From Blastocladiella britannica (taxonomy: Eukaryota; Blastocladiomycota; Blastocladiomycetes; Blastocladiales; Blastocladiaceae): DNA of 13,129 bases. Under the pieces are notes generated by a model, which saw only the letters and a list, made by a program, of their open reading frames with translations, was not told the DNA's origin and made no database searches. The stretch lies in NCBI GenBank assembly GCA_025349905.2, contig MU624991.1, positions 1,468 to 14,596 on the forward strand. Reading direction: 5' to 3'. This document shows positions 1 through 8,900 of this stretch, piece after piece (the stretch's first letter is position 1; each line of letters starts with the position of its first letter). The position numbers were made by a program, and so were the translations under genes.

Positions 1-365
1 TCGACGTGGCCGTTCTCACTGGCCCGGTCCATGGCATTCTGCGAGTACGTGAATGGCAACCCAAGGGAGCGTCGCACCCGCAGCGCCTCAATCCACCCCA
101 GCTCGCTTGCCCTATTGGGCGACAGGGACCATGCGCAACGGAAAATAGCCATGACCACGTCTGGCGCGTCGTCGCGCAGCATTACACGGGCATATTGGGC
201 CAGTCGGCTTCGATGTGCCTGGGCAGCTGCCAGAGATTCGTCGGACAATTGTTCATAGTCGGGCTCTGGACAGTGCTCATTCGTGGTGTCCCCAAGCACA
301 GCAAGCACGAGGATGCGGTTGATGACGTGGACGTTGAGTTCGGCGCGAGGCGGGGTGCTTGTCAT
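1..365 (-). CDS. Ankyrin-like repeat protein, 5' part (runs off the window)
   Basis: The minus strand is open from an ATG at 365 to the window edge, giving 121 codons with no stop. The protein begins MTSTPPRAELNVHVINRIL. It has a helical N-terminal region of about 95 residues and then the phrase LPFTYSQNAMDRASENGHVD (about residues 102-121). That phrase matches the style of one ankyrin-like unit, with the A-x-x-x-A-S-x-x-G-H core seen in the large repeat families of Blastocladiomycota. Further repeats would be expected to the left, outside the window. The family assignment rests on this single repeat and on family knowledge; the function is unknown. The start is the first ATG after an AT-rich leader, and the preceding gene on this strand ends only about 90 bases upstream. 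It could also be an F-box or leucine-rich-type repeat protein. Confidence 0.62.
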   Translation of the reverse strand, partial: MTSTPPRAELNVHVINRILVLAVLGDTTNEHCPEPDYEQLSDESLAAAQAHRSRLAQYARVMLRDDAPDVVMAIFRCAWSLSPNRASELGWIEALRVRRSLGLPFTYSQNAMDRASENGHV

Positions 366-397
366 GGGGTTGTTATGATTTAATGGAAGAGTGACGT

Positions 398-403
398 TTT
401 ATT
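398..403 (-). terminator. Canonical AATAAA polyadenylation hexamer
   Basis: A perfect AATAAA lies on the minus strand 53 bases past the stop of the 457-819 frame, in an A/T-rich stretch just before the ankyrin-like gene. Its place fits 3'-end formation for that frame. A six-base motif alone is weak evidence. Confidence 0.4.
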
Positions 404-456
404 TGCGGCTCTTGCAGAAACAAAAAGAAAAGGACAGAAACCCAGCGACGGCGCCC

Positions 457-819
457 CTACCCGGGCCCGTCATCCGACGTCCCCACTCCGCCAGCCCGTT
501 TGGTGTGGTAAAAACGGCCGCCGAATCCCTTAAAGGCCCCCTTTCCCGCCTCAGTGCCCTGCTCCAAGGAACGCTGTGTGCAGCCACCGTAGAGCAAGAG
601 CGCAGGCACTTGTAGACCCTCAGGCATCAGTCGCAGCCGCTGCTCGGCCATCATGGCGATATGTTTCGGGGTCGACGCGGACTTGACCCGCCGGCGGCCA
701 TTGACCACCTCGGTCCGCAGTGGCTCGGCCGGCCCAGAAGCCGGCACCGCCTCCCACTCGCGCACGAGATCGGCTACCGACCGGTCCGCGACCTTGGCAA
801 ACTGGCGACGCGAGTACAT
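457..819 (-). CDS. Uncharacterised 120-aa protein, inverted paralogue A
   Basis: The frame runs from MYSRRQFAKVADRS to a TAG at 457-459 and ends in a Gly-rich tail (about residues 92-120, containing GAFKGFGGRFYHTKRAGG). I do not recognise the family. It is believable because a diverged copy of the same protein lies on the opposite strand at about 930-1126. Two blocks align: 13 of 21 residues in the YSRRQFA...VREW block and 22 of 27 in the TPK...PEGLQVPALLL block. DNA differences in the second block fall largely on third codon positions, so the sequence was under protein-level selection. The frame stays open upstream of the chosen ATG, so an upstream exon is possible; an acceptor-like CAG sits just before the start. 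An AATAAA follows the stop. Confidence 0.42.
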   Translation of the reverse strand: MYSRRQFAKVADRSVADLVREWEAVPASGPAEPLRTEVVNGRRRVKSASTPKHIAMMAEQRLRLMPEGLQVPALLLYGGCTQRSLEQGTEAGKGAFKGFGGRFYHTKRAGGVGTSDDGPG

Positions 820-1180
820 GCGCTGTCTGTTGTCCGACTTGCTCGAGCGCGAGAAAAGGAGCTCGCCCCTTAACCGCGTGGAAGTGATCGTACCGCCGCA
901 TGTATTCCAGGTGCCCGAGGTGCTTGATTTCCTGTACTCGCGTCGCCAGTTTGCGACGATCGCGGATCACCCGCTGGATCAAGTCGTGCGCGAGTGGGAC
1001 GTGCCGGTGACCCGCGACGACGATGGGAAACTTTTATTCACGCCGACGCCCAAGCAAGTGGCCATGATGACCGAGCCGCGGCTTCGGCTCGTGCCCGAAG
1101 GTCTGCAAGTACCTGCACTCCTTCTTTGCAGCGGAGACACTCTGGCTTTCAAGCAGACGGTTACTGGTGAACCAGCATGA
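818..1180 (+). CDS. Uncharacterised protein, inverted paralogue B (frame breaks near 1125)
   Basis: From an ATG at 818 the frame reads MRCLLSDLLEREKRSS, then VPEVLDFLYSRRQFATIADH and a block ending EGLQVPALLL, and stops at 1178-1180. The middle of the frame (about 930-1126) is the diverged copy of the minus-strand protein at 457-819, in head-to-head orientation. Homology stops at PALLL. The next 17 codons (CSGDTLAFKQ...) match nothing in the partner and end in a TGA seven bases before the next likely gene. The simplest readings are a frameshifted gene, or an exon whose downstream splice I cannot place. The ATG shares the palindrome CATG with the minus-strand ATG at 819, so both starts cannot be taken on trust. 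Function unknown. Confidence 0.35.
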   Translation: MRCLLSDLLEREKRSSPLNRVEVIVPPHVFQVPEVLDFLYSRRQFATIADHPLDQVVREWDVPVTRDDDGKLLFTPTPKQVAMMTEPRLRLVPEGLQVPALLLCSGDTLAFKQTVTGEPA

Positions 1181-1187
1181 TATTCCG

Positions 1188-1682
1188 ATGCTGCGCGCCA
1201 TCTCGGATCAGAGCGAGCGCATGTTTTACCTCAACAATTGCTTTCACGACATGAGTTATAGGGTCACGGCAGGCCCTACGGTTGCGCTCATAGTTATCTC
1301 TCCCGATCTCTCGCTTCTTGATCCGCTAACTCTCGTTGACCTGGTTGAGTTGGCTTACGAGTGTGGCAAAGTTGGAGATCATGGCTACGAGGAACAACCG
1401 TTTCGCAACCTGATTCCCATTATTTCAAGTGTGTGCTCGCAGTTCGATGGCGGGTCGTGTCTGTCCTTGAAGCGGGTACCAGAATTTTTTTATTTTTTTT
1501 ATTTTCAGTTGCTGACGGCTGAATGTATGTAGACAGGAATGGCGGGTGAGAGAATGGAAACCGCTGTGGCAATTGCAGCTATGAAGCCACCCAAAGCGCT
1601 TCCCGGGCTCGTCGCTGCCCACGCCAATCGACCCAGGATGTTGGCAGCGATCCTCCGCCTGCCCCACTCCTTGCAGCTGTGA
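1188..1682 (+). CDS. Uncharacterised two-exon gene, 145 aa (tentative)
   Basis: Exon 1 (1188-1475) begins MLRAISDQSERMFYLNNCFH and continues through a Leu/Val-rich segment (SLLDPLTLVDLVELAYE). A GT at 1476 and an AG at 1531-1532 bound a 57-nt intron with a T-rich tract and a TGCTGAC branch-like site 16 nt before the AG. Splicing joins in phase to exon 2 (1533-1682, TGMAGERMETAVAIAAMKPP...), which has coding-like composition and a TGA at 1680-1682. The reading frame is open upstream back to 1068, so the true start may be earlier and this may be the 3' part of the gene whose paralogous block lies at 930-1126. No family recognised. Exon 1 reading straight through would instead stop at 1530-1532. 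Confidence 0.42.
1476..1532 (+). other. Putative intron, 57 nt
   Basis: GTACCAGAA donor, a T-rich tract, a TGCTGAC branch-like motif at about 1510-1516, and a TATGTAG acceptor. It keeps phase 0 between two open frames. Its length and base composition fit the firm introns of this window. A closer AG at 1508 would keep the frame but reach a stop. Confidence 0.45.
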
Positions 1683-1790
1683 CGATTGGCCGAGTGGACT
1701 TTGGCCATCGTACAGTAGTGTATATCGTAATGTATTATACACGCGAACTGTTTCTCTTTAGAACAGTGTCGCTGTCATTCTGTTATATTT

Positions 1791-2530
1791 AAATCCAGTC
1801 TCAACCGCCATCCCCTCCTGCCTGTCCTCCGTCTGCCGAGCCCCCGCACGTGTCGTTACAGCAGCAAGAGCTTGAGTTTGATCCAATCGTCTCGGCTGTG
1901 GTCCAGAGACTTGCGCATGGGACCATTGATACGGAGCACCGACAACGCCTCCTCGCGACCGTGCTCTTGCATGCGGCGCTCGACCAGCCGAGTCCCCTCG
2001 GCGCTGCCGCCCACCGAGCGCTCTCCGACTTGCCCCCACACTGCCGCGTGCACTTGTTTGCGCTTGCGGCTCTGATACCGCCGCCCGAGACCTCTTGCTC
2101 TACTCTGGTCACGCCTTCCTCGGGATGGACGCTCTGGCAAGTTGCGCTCGATTACTTGCTGCCCGACTCCGTCGACGGTGTGGAAGATGGGCCCATGGCA
2201 GACGAACTGCTCGCGCACATGATTTCCAACGTCAGCCAACGGTGCCCTGCGACCGAAGGAGCCATGTCCGAGCTTGCCGCGCATGCCGCGGTGACCGCGG
2301 ACCAAGTGAGCGTCTGGGCTTTCGTCAAGCTCGCGATCGTGGTCCCCGCGTATGTCACCAGCAAGGCCGTTTATTCCGCGCAATCGCCGACGTGGCTGTG
2401 GCGGGTGCGCGCGGACGCCCTTTCGACCGGGCAGTACCTGCCACCGATCTCCAACTGGAAGATGTTACTGGCGGCCATGCTTGGCAAGCAGTGCTTGCCA
2501 ACGGTCCGGGAGCACTTGCGGTGTCTGTAA
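1791..2530 (+). CDS. Uncharacterised helical protein; open frame without ATG, probably an exon or pseudogene
   Basis: The frame is open from just after a TAA at 1790 to a TAA at 2528-2530. No ATG occurs until about 2196 (MADELLAHMISN), so a eukaryotic start must lie in another exon or be lost. Possible acceptors are AATCCAG ending at 1798 and GTTACAG ending at 1861, both in phase 0. After a Pro/Ser-rich lead (SQPPSPPACPPSAEPPHV) the protein is rich in Ala, Leu and Val and predicted helical, with segments such as QRLLATVLLHAALDQPSPLG and VWAFVKLAIVVPAYV. No domain recognised. The same frame continues after the stop to 2647 as readable sequence (EDYVPAIKSMPHEYPLVLEY). A phase-0 splice from the gene to the left (donor 1476) is formally possible but would need an intron over 300 nt. 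Confidence 0.4.
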
Positions 2531-2649
2531 CTCGAGTCTCGAGGTAGGGATGAGGATTACGTGCCTGCAATCAAGAGCATGCCACACGAGTATCCGCTCG
2601 TGCTCGAGTACGCAGCGGACGCTGGATTTTTCGCAAAAGATGGAGAATG

Positions 2650-3307
2650 AACGTGATCCTCAAGTTGGGATGCTGCAGATTTGTCATTTTTTTCCCCCTC
2701 CAAGTGCGTGCGTCCACGCATGCGTATGAGTGCACCTGAGTGACTTTTTTGGAATGCTTTTTGCACCAGAGTCAGCACCGCAATCTTGGCCCCATTTTAT
2801 AGCTCTTTGCTTCCTCGTGTGATCCGATGCAATGACGGTCTCTCACGTCTCGGGAATCTCTAATTCACTGGAAGGGGTTTGGGGAAGTTGTCGGATTTAA
2901 GCGCTCCACTTCAACGCATACTCGCCCAATAACAACAGCGAAAACGCTCAATAACATTGAGATGAATCGGCACCGCAAGGCCGTGGTCGCGACCAGCCAG
3001 GCTGGGCACCATGTGGCACCATGCGGTTTGCAGTAGCGGTTATTTGGAAAACTGCACCACCTTTTTTTTTTGCTAGCGCCGCCACCTTAGCCCATCTCTG
3101 AAACTTAAAAAAGTACACCAATAGTACACGGCGCGTTTACGCGCTCTGCGCTTGAATCGGCAGAATTCTGTTGGTATTTCCTATAAAGAGGACGGGCGGC
3201 CGCCTCGGCGTTGGCGTCGTCGACAAGTGCCTCACGTCTTGCATTGAAACCGACGCCTACGGATCCTGGAAAAACACCGACAAATCCGCGAGCCAAGGAA
3301 CTATCCA
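2650..3307. other. Intergenic region upstream of the aminotransferase gene
   Basis: No convincing gene. It is more A/T-rich than its surroundings and holds homopolymer T runs (near 2687 and 3061), a CCAAT pentamer at 2926-2930, a short direct repeat GGCACCATG / TGGCACCATG near 3004-3024, and a TATAAA at 3182-3187. It most likely carries the promoter of the plus-strand gene at 3308. Confidence 0.5.
3182..3187 (+). promoter_or_regulatory. TATA-box-like element
   Basis: TATAAA lies 120 bases before the ATG of the aminotransferase gene, in an otherwise gene-free stretch. Position and sequence fit a core promoter with a 5' leader of about 90 bases. No transcription start can be read from sequence. 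Confidence 0.35.
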
Positions 3308-5622
3308 ATGAACTTCCTCGACGCCGCCCTCCCACCCGCCTCGCTTGCGGCCGAGTCCAAGTTTGCTCGCATTCGTTCGAGCGTGGTTGGCCGCGACCTG
3401 ACGTACACCACGCAGCTGGGCGCAGTGCGGCGCATGGTCTACACCGACTACTTTGCGTCGGGCCGGTCGCTCGACATGATTGAGGACGCGGTGCGCGCGC
3501 ACGTCCTGCCGTACTATGCCAACACGCACACCACCACCACCGAGTCGGCGCTGCACACGGGGTATTTGCGCGAATGGGCACGGTCCCAAGTCGCTGCCGC
3601 GTGCAATGCCACGCCCGAGGTCGGCGCCAGGTCGCCCGCGGGGGAGTGCGTGGTCATTTTCGACGGCGCTGGGTCTACGGCGGCCATCATGCACATGGTC
3701 ACCACGCTGCGGCTCATGGACGTGCACTACTGGCAATCTCGTACGCCCGAAACGAAAGACGACGATTCATGGCGGCCCGTGGTCTTTGTCTCGATCGCCG
3801 AGCACCACTCGAACTTGCTCCCATGGCGCGAGTCCTGTGCCAAAGTGATTGTGGTGCCCATGGACCCCGCCACCAACGGTCGCGAGCCCGACTTCGCGTT
3901 CCTCGAGGCCAAGCTGCGCGAGCACGCGGCCGCGCCGCTCAAGGTCGCCGCATTCAGCGCCGGCTCCAACTTGACCGGCATTCCCATCGACACCCGCCCT
4001 GTTGCTCGGCTGATGCACCGTTACGCTGGCCTGTGCTTTTTCGATTACGCTGGCATTGGTACTGCTTTATATTATCGTTGTAATGGAACACAAATACTGA
4101 CAGCATCATGGACATAGGCGCATACGTCGATATCGACATGGAAGGCGGCGACGACACCGACCTGGCATCCGACGACCCGCTGCGTGGGCTCGCGTGGATG
4201 GATGGCGTGTTCCTGTCCCCGCACAAACTGATTGGTGGGCCCATGACTCCCGGCGTCCTGATTGCTCGCAAGACGCTGTTCACGCAGCACGGGATCCCCG
4301 CGCGTCCAGGAGGCGGGTCCGTCAACTTTGTCACGGGCGGGGTGACCGACTACCACAAGCACGAGATTGTCGAGCGCGAGGAGGCCGGCACACCCGCGAT
4401 CGTCGAGTCCATCCGGTGCGGCATGGTGTTTGCGCTCAAGTCCCGGGTGACACCCGCCGCGATTGCTGCGCGCGAGCACGTGGTGGCCGCCACGGTCCTC
4501 AAGCACTTGGCCCGCAACCCGCAGTACGTGCTGATTGGCGACGGAAGTGGTTCGCGCGTGCCGGTCTTTTGCGTGCAGATCCGGGCGGCCCCCGAAATGA
4601 TGATCCGGGACCCGGCCACGCTGCCGCACCGCGGCGGCGCCAAGATGCTCCACCACAACTTTGTCTCGACGCTGCTCAACGACTTGTTTGGCGTGCAGAC
4701 CCGCGGCGGGTGCATGTGTGCGGGACCCTACGGCCAGGAGCTGTTGCAGTTCACGCCGCACGAGGTGGACTTGTTTGCCGGCCTGATTTCCGAGGACGCC
4801 AAAGTGCGGCGCGCGACCATGGCTGCCATGTCATCTGGTGCCGATGATACCAGCAACGGCCACGACGACAACCACGACGACCACGACGAGGGCATTGGAT
4901 CGACGCACGAGCTGCCTGGCTGCGGCAACGGCACCTGCGCGCACCAGCCGCTCCCGACCGACCCGACCACGTCGTCCACGACCCCGCGGTTCGCCGTGTA
5001 CAAGCCCGGGTACTTGCGGTTCTCGTTCAACTACTTTGTCTCGGACGCCGAGGTGGACTACGTGCTGTGTGCGCTGGACTGGATTGCCGCGCACGGCCAC
5101 AAGATGCTCGCATACTACACGGTCGATCCCAAGTCGGACGCATGGAAGGTCCGTTCGGGCACCGCGTCGCGTCTGCTGTTGCGCGTGTTTGGCCGTTCCG
5201 GGCGCCCCACCGGCGACGTTTCCATGATGGCGGCGGTGCCGAGTCGCTCGTACGGAGACGCCAACGGACTGGCGTTTGACGAAGCGGCGCGGCTGATCAA
5301 GCCCTCGCACCTGGCAGCGCTGGCGGCCGCACATGCCGACGACGCAAGGGCCGAGCTCGAGGCCGTCATGGCGTGCGGGTCGGGCGACGTGCTGCACCGC
5401 GCTCAGTGGTGGATGCACCCGACCGACGCGTTTGCATCCCTTACCATGGCAACGCCGGTCAGTGCGGCGGCACCGGTTGGCGATGAGGCGCTGGCGGTGG
5501 GTGCGGACGACGTGATGGCCAAGCCGACGGCGGCAGTGGTCATTCCGCCGCCGCGCCGCGCCGCGTGGACCAAGCGCTGGCAGCACCGGCTGGTCGGACA
5601 AGTGCACAAGATCCTCTCGTAA
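3308..5622 (+). CDS. Class V PLP-dependent aminotransferase / cysteine-desulfurase-like enzyme, 751 aa
   Basis: Exons 3308-4058 and 4118-5622 join in phase 1. The fold-type I, class V signature is complete: GAGSTAA (120-126) for the phosphate, EHHSNLLPW (165-173) for the ring-stacking His, FSAGSNLTG (216-224), DYAG (Asp246 for the pyridine nitrogen), and SPHK with Lys287 as the Schiff-base lysine. The downstream phrase RGGCMCAGPYG (446-456) is typical of long class V enzymes annotated as selenocysteine-lyase or isopenicillin-epimerase-like. A His/Asp-rich low-complexity stretch (about 495-510) leads to a C-terminal module with RFSFNYFVSDAEVDYVL, which these long homologues also have. Substrate is not predictable: Cys449 and Cys451 lie where desulfurases often have the active-site cysteine loop, but sulfur transfer is unproven. 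No targeting peptide is evident. An AATACA hexamer at 5662-5667 may mark the 3' end. Confidence 0.9.
4059..4117 (+). other. Intron of the aminotransferase gene, 59 nt
   Basis: GTACTG donor, perfect TACTGAC branch site at 4095-4101, CATAG acceptor. Without splicing the frame runs into a stop. With it, the conserved DYAGIGAYVDIDM segment around the PLP-binding aspartate is restored. Confidence 0.93.
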
Positions 5623-5921
5623 CTCACGCATATATTCCATTTCATGGCAGCCAAGTATCATAATACAATACCCCCTACCCCTTCTTTCGTGTTTTATTGA
5701 TGTCTCTTTCGTCGGCCCATCCGGGGTCGTTTGATACGGCAAGTGAGCATGTTATATTTTTAGTGTTGATCACTCGCGCGCTGGGAATGGCAAGAAGCCG
5801 TCGAATCTGGCCCCAGGGCACATATCGTGGCGCAAAGTAGACGATTGCGGCCGGGACAACACCCGGGCGACCAGATCCTTGGCCCGATCCAAGAGCGAAT
5901 ATATTTCATTAATCTTCATCA
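5623..5921. other. Convergent intergenic region
   Basis: The stops of the plus-strand aminotransferase gene and the minus-strand methyltransferase gene face each other across 299 bases. The left part is A/T-rich with a possible AATACA signal for the plus gene. The right part (5770-5922) is G/C-rich and contains the minus-strand 50-codon open frame listed separately. Confidence 0.6.
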
Positions 5922-5922
5922 T
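5770..5922 (-). CDS. 50-codon open frame overlapping the methyltransferase stop (TGATG)
   Basis: The ATG at 5922-5920 overlaps the methyltransferase TGA (5924-5922) as TGATG, in a different frame, and the frame runs to a TGA at 5770-5772. The product starts MMKINEIYSLLDRAKDLVAR, an amphipathic helix. By my hand count of the 42 codons after the first nine, 32 end in G or C, like real exons here. It may be a further C-terminal exon of the methyltransferase, the remains of a longer C-terminus after a frameshift, a small downstream ORF, or chance. No homologue recognised. Confidence 0.3.
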   Translation of the reverse strand: MMKINEIYSLLDRAKDLVARVLSRPQSSTLRHDMCPGARFDGFLPFPARE

Positions 5923-8900
5923 CAAGTCCTCGGATCGTCAAGTGGAGGCACACCCATGGCCTCGCGCGCCTTGGCTTCCGACAAGTGGCCCAGCGGCGAC
6001 GCCCGCAGCGACTTGAACAGCTCGCGGTTGATGGCGGTGGCCAGCGCGGGCGGCACCGCGTTTCCGACCTGCCGGTACGCCTCGGCGACCATGATCTTGT
6101 CCGTGTCAAACACGAAATCGTCCGGGAACGTCTGAATGCGCGCCATCTCGCGCACCGTGACGGTCCGGTTTTGCTCCGGGTGCAGGATCGTCTATCTCGT
6201 GAAATGGGGAGTGAGTACAGGACCGGCCATAGACAATGAATAAGAAAATACCCCAGTCTTGCACATGGGATCAGTCTCGGTGGTAGCAGTGCGCGAGAAT
6301 CCCCACCAGTCCATGCGCCCATAAAGGCCCTTCCACCCACCGTGCTTGGCGGCGGTCGCGTTCTTGGTCACATCGAGCGCCCACGGTTTCAGCAGCTCGG
6401 GCAAGTCGCGGTGGTCGCGGTGGTGGGACCGGGCGTCGCGCGCAATGTGGTGGATGCGCTCCACCGTCACTGCCTTGAACGACCGGCACACGAAATCGGG
6501 CACCTCTCCCTCTTCCTCAACATGGCCACCATCAACATCGGCTGAAATGGAATACCACGGATGCGAAACCAGCGCGTCCCAGTCGCCGCGGTGGGTGCGA
6601 TTGTTGCGCCGCATCTGCCACTGAAACTCGGTCTTGGGCAGCGACAGGTACTTGCGTTCCTCGGGCTTCTCGGGTCGAATGGTCCGGATCTGGCTCTTTT
6701 GGAACTTGACCGCATCCACGACCGGCAAGCTGGAGTCGTACCGGAGCGCTTCCTTTTCTGCCGGTGTCAGCTGCATGATCGCCTCGTTGTCGGCCGGGTA
6801 CTTGAAATCAAAGCCTGGGAAATCCGAGATGGCGTCAGAGATGAACCGCGGCGGGAACAGTGCCCACCGGCTGGAGACAAAGGTCATGGGCGAGTTCCAT
6901 CCCTGGTTGGGCTCTTGGTCGTGTCGCCAGTGCGCCGGTGTCGCCGAGAGTGGGTCCTGATCCGACTCAATGTCCACCGACTCGTCATCAGCTGAACGCA
7001 AAGCCGGATCGTACGTGGCCATCTTGACGCTGTCAGTCCTGAACAAGTACATGGGTTCCGGGAACACCGGCAGCTTGACGTGGGGTAAGGTAGCGACAAA
7101 GATGACGCGCCGGCGCGACTGGCACGACCCGAACGCGCCGACCTGCAGCACAGACCACCCGACCTGGTACCCGAGGTCCAGCAGCACCCGCACAATCAGC
7201 CGCGGTACGCCCATCGTGTACCCACCCGTCTCGACCTTGCCTTTGGCGCGTCTGACGGCTCCTAGCCGGAACCCGAGCATGCCCGTCACGTTTTCCAGCA
7301 GAAATACGGCTGGGCGCAGCACTTCGACGTACGACAGCGCCGTCAGGATCAGCGCGTTCTTGTGGTCCTCGTTGGTGCGGTTCTGGTTCATGCCCGAGAA
7401 TCCCTATTATACTTCACGTTTGGTGAGCGCTTGTGCTTCAATATAAATATATAAATAGGTATAATACCTGACACGGCGGGCCGCAGTACAGCATCCCGAC
7501 GTCGCCGCGCTTGGGCAACTGCGACGCATCAAATCCAGCGGGCAAGTTCTTGCATGCAGTGCTTGGGTCCACCATGGCCCGCAAGAACGCATTGGCATCA
7601 GCCTCGGCGACCGTCGCCTGCGGGAAGTTGAGTGCAAAGATATCGGCGGCGGCATGGTTGAACTCGATCGCCCACTTGGTCTCGGCGGTGGCGAACCGGT
7701 CTCGGTCGAACCCGACCGTCAGCCCGCCGCACCCGGAAAACAGGTCCACGGCAGGTAAACGGCGGATCGACTTGGGGATACCGTCGTCGTCATCATTCAC
7801 ATCATTTGCATCGTTGGTCGGTGTCGAAGCAAAGAGCAACGCCTGCAGCTGGTCGTTGAGGACCGCCAAAACCGATGCCGATCGGTTGATTTGTGGTTGC
7901 GCACAGGACGTGCGGTAGAACTTGAGCGCGCGGCGCGAGTAGTGTCGCGCCTTGGGCGGCCGCTGGCACCACGCGTGCGCAAACGTCGCCAGTCGCGGGT
8001 CGTGCGTTGGGTGCAGTGCTCCCACCGACACAAAGTTGCTGGCCACGTGGAAGTAGTCCTTGCCCGCAAACTCGAGCGGCACCACTGCCACGGTGCCCTT
8101 GATCTCGGCTACGGGCACCGAAACCACCACCTTTGTGTCAAACAGCCGCCGCTCGTGGGTTGGGGTTCCCCGAGGCCGCCTCAGCGCGTCCCATCGGCCC
8201 ATGAGCCGCAACTTCAAGATATGTGTGCCAACAGCATTGGAGGAAATGGCCCGGATCTCGCCAATGGAGTACACACCCTGGTCGCCGCGGAGGTTGGAGG
8301 TGAGCCGCTGCTTGGACGATCCGACTTTATGGGCACCTGGCGGGATAAAATATACGTAGTCGCCCTGGAACAGCCGGGTGGCGAGTTTGGGCACCCAGAC
8401 CTGGGGGATGCGTTCGGTCGGCAGCGACGGGAACGCGGCGCGCAGCAGATCGGGGTCGCCCTTGAGCAGCGCAATCGGGTCGCTGGCCAGGATCCTTGGA
8501 TCCAGCTCGGCCGTCAATGGGCACGTGGTCACGTCGGCGCCCGCATTGCAAGATGGGCATGCGCCGCCACTGCCAGGCACGTACAGCTCGTACTGGGCGG
8601 CGGTAAAGAACCGTTCCAGCACCTGCACCTCATCGTTATCGACTTTTTGGATGTCGACGATGGCCTCGTGCACACACTCGCCCACGAGCACCCACACGTC
8701 GTCGCGGCCAAACGCGCCTATGAACGTGTCCTTGGTCTTGACCAGCTTGAGCAAGTGTGCGGAGGCGCGGTCCTTGGTCACGAAATGAACAATGTACCTG
8801 CTCCCGCCGCCGCGGAGCTCGACCACATTTCCGGCGCTGATCACTAGTCCAGCGTCTCCACCAATAGAGCGCACCGACGAGGGGACCGGAAACTGCGTGT

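Noticed and set aside
457..1180. The minus frame 457-819 and plus frame 818-1180 are exactly the same length and share a CATG at their starts, suggesting a perfect mirror-image gene pair.
   Set aside because: The homologous blocks are not placed symmetrically: YSRRQFA is at the very start of the minus frame but about 38 residues into the plus frame. The length match is therefore coincidence.
1850..2530. A GTG at 1850 could serve as a bacterial-style start.
   Set aside because: The window has spliceosomal introns, so this is a nuclear eukaryotic genome where GTG starts are not expected. The frame is also open further upstream.
4831..5742. A 303-codon minus-strand open frame over the aminotransferase 3' half.
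   Set aside because: Its product is Arg/Val/Gly-rich with no domain, and it is the antisense shadow of a well-supported exon.
7891..8847. A 318-codon plus-strand open frame inside the methyltransferase region.
   Set aside because: It is antisense to an exon with recognised domains. High third-position GC removes stops from the opposite strand and creates such shadows.
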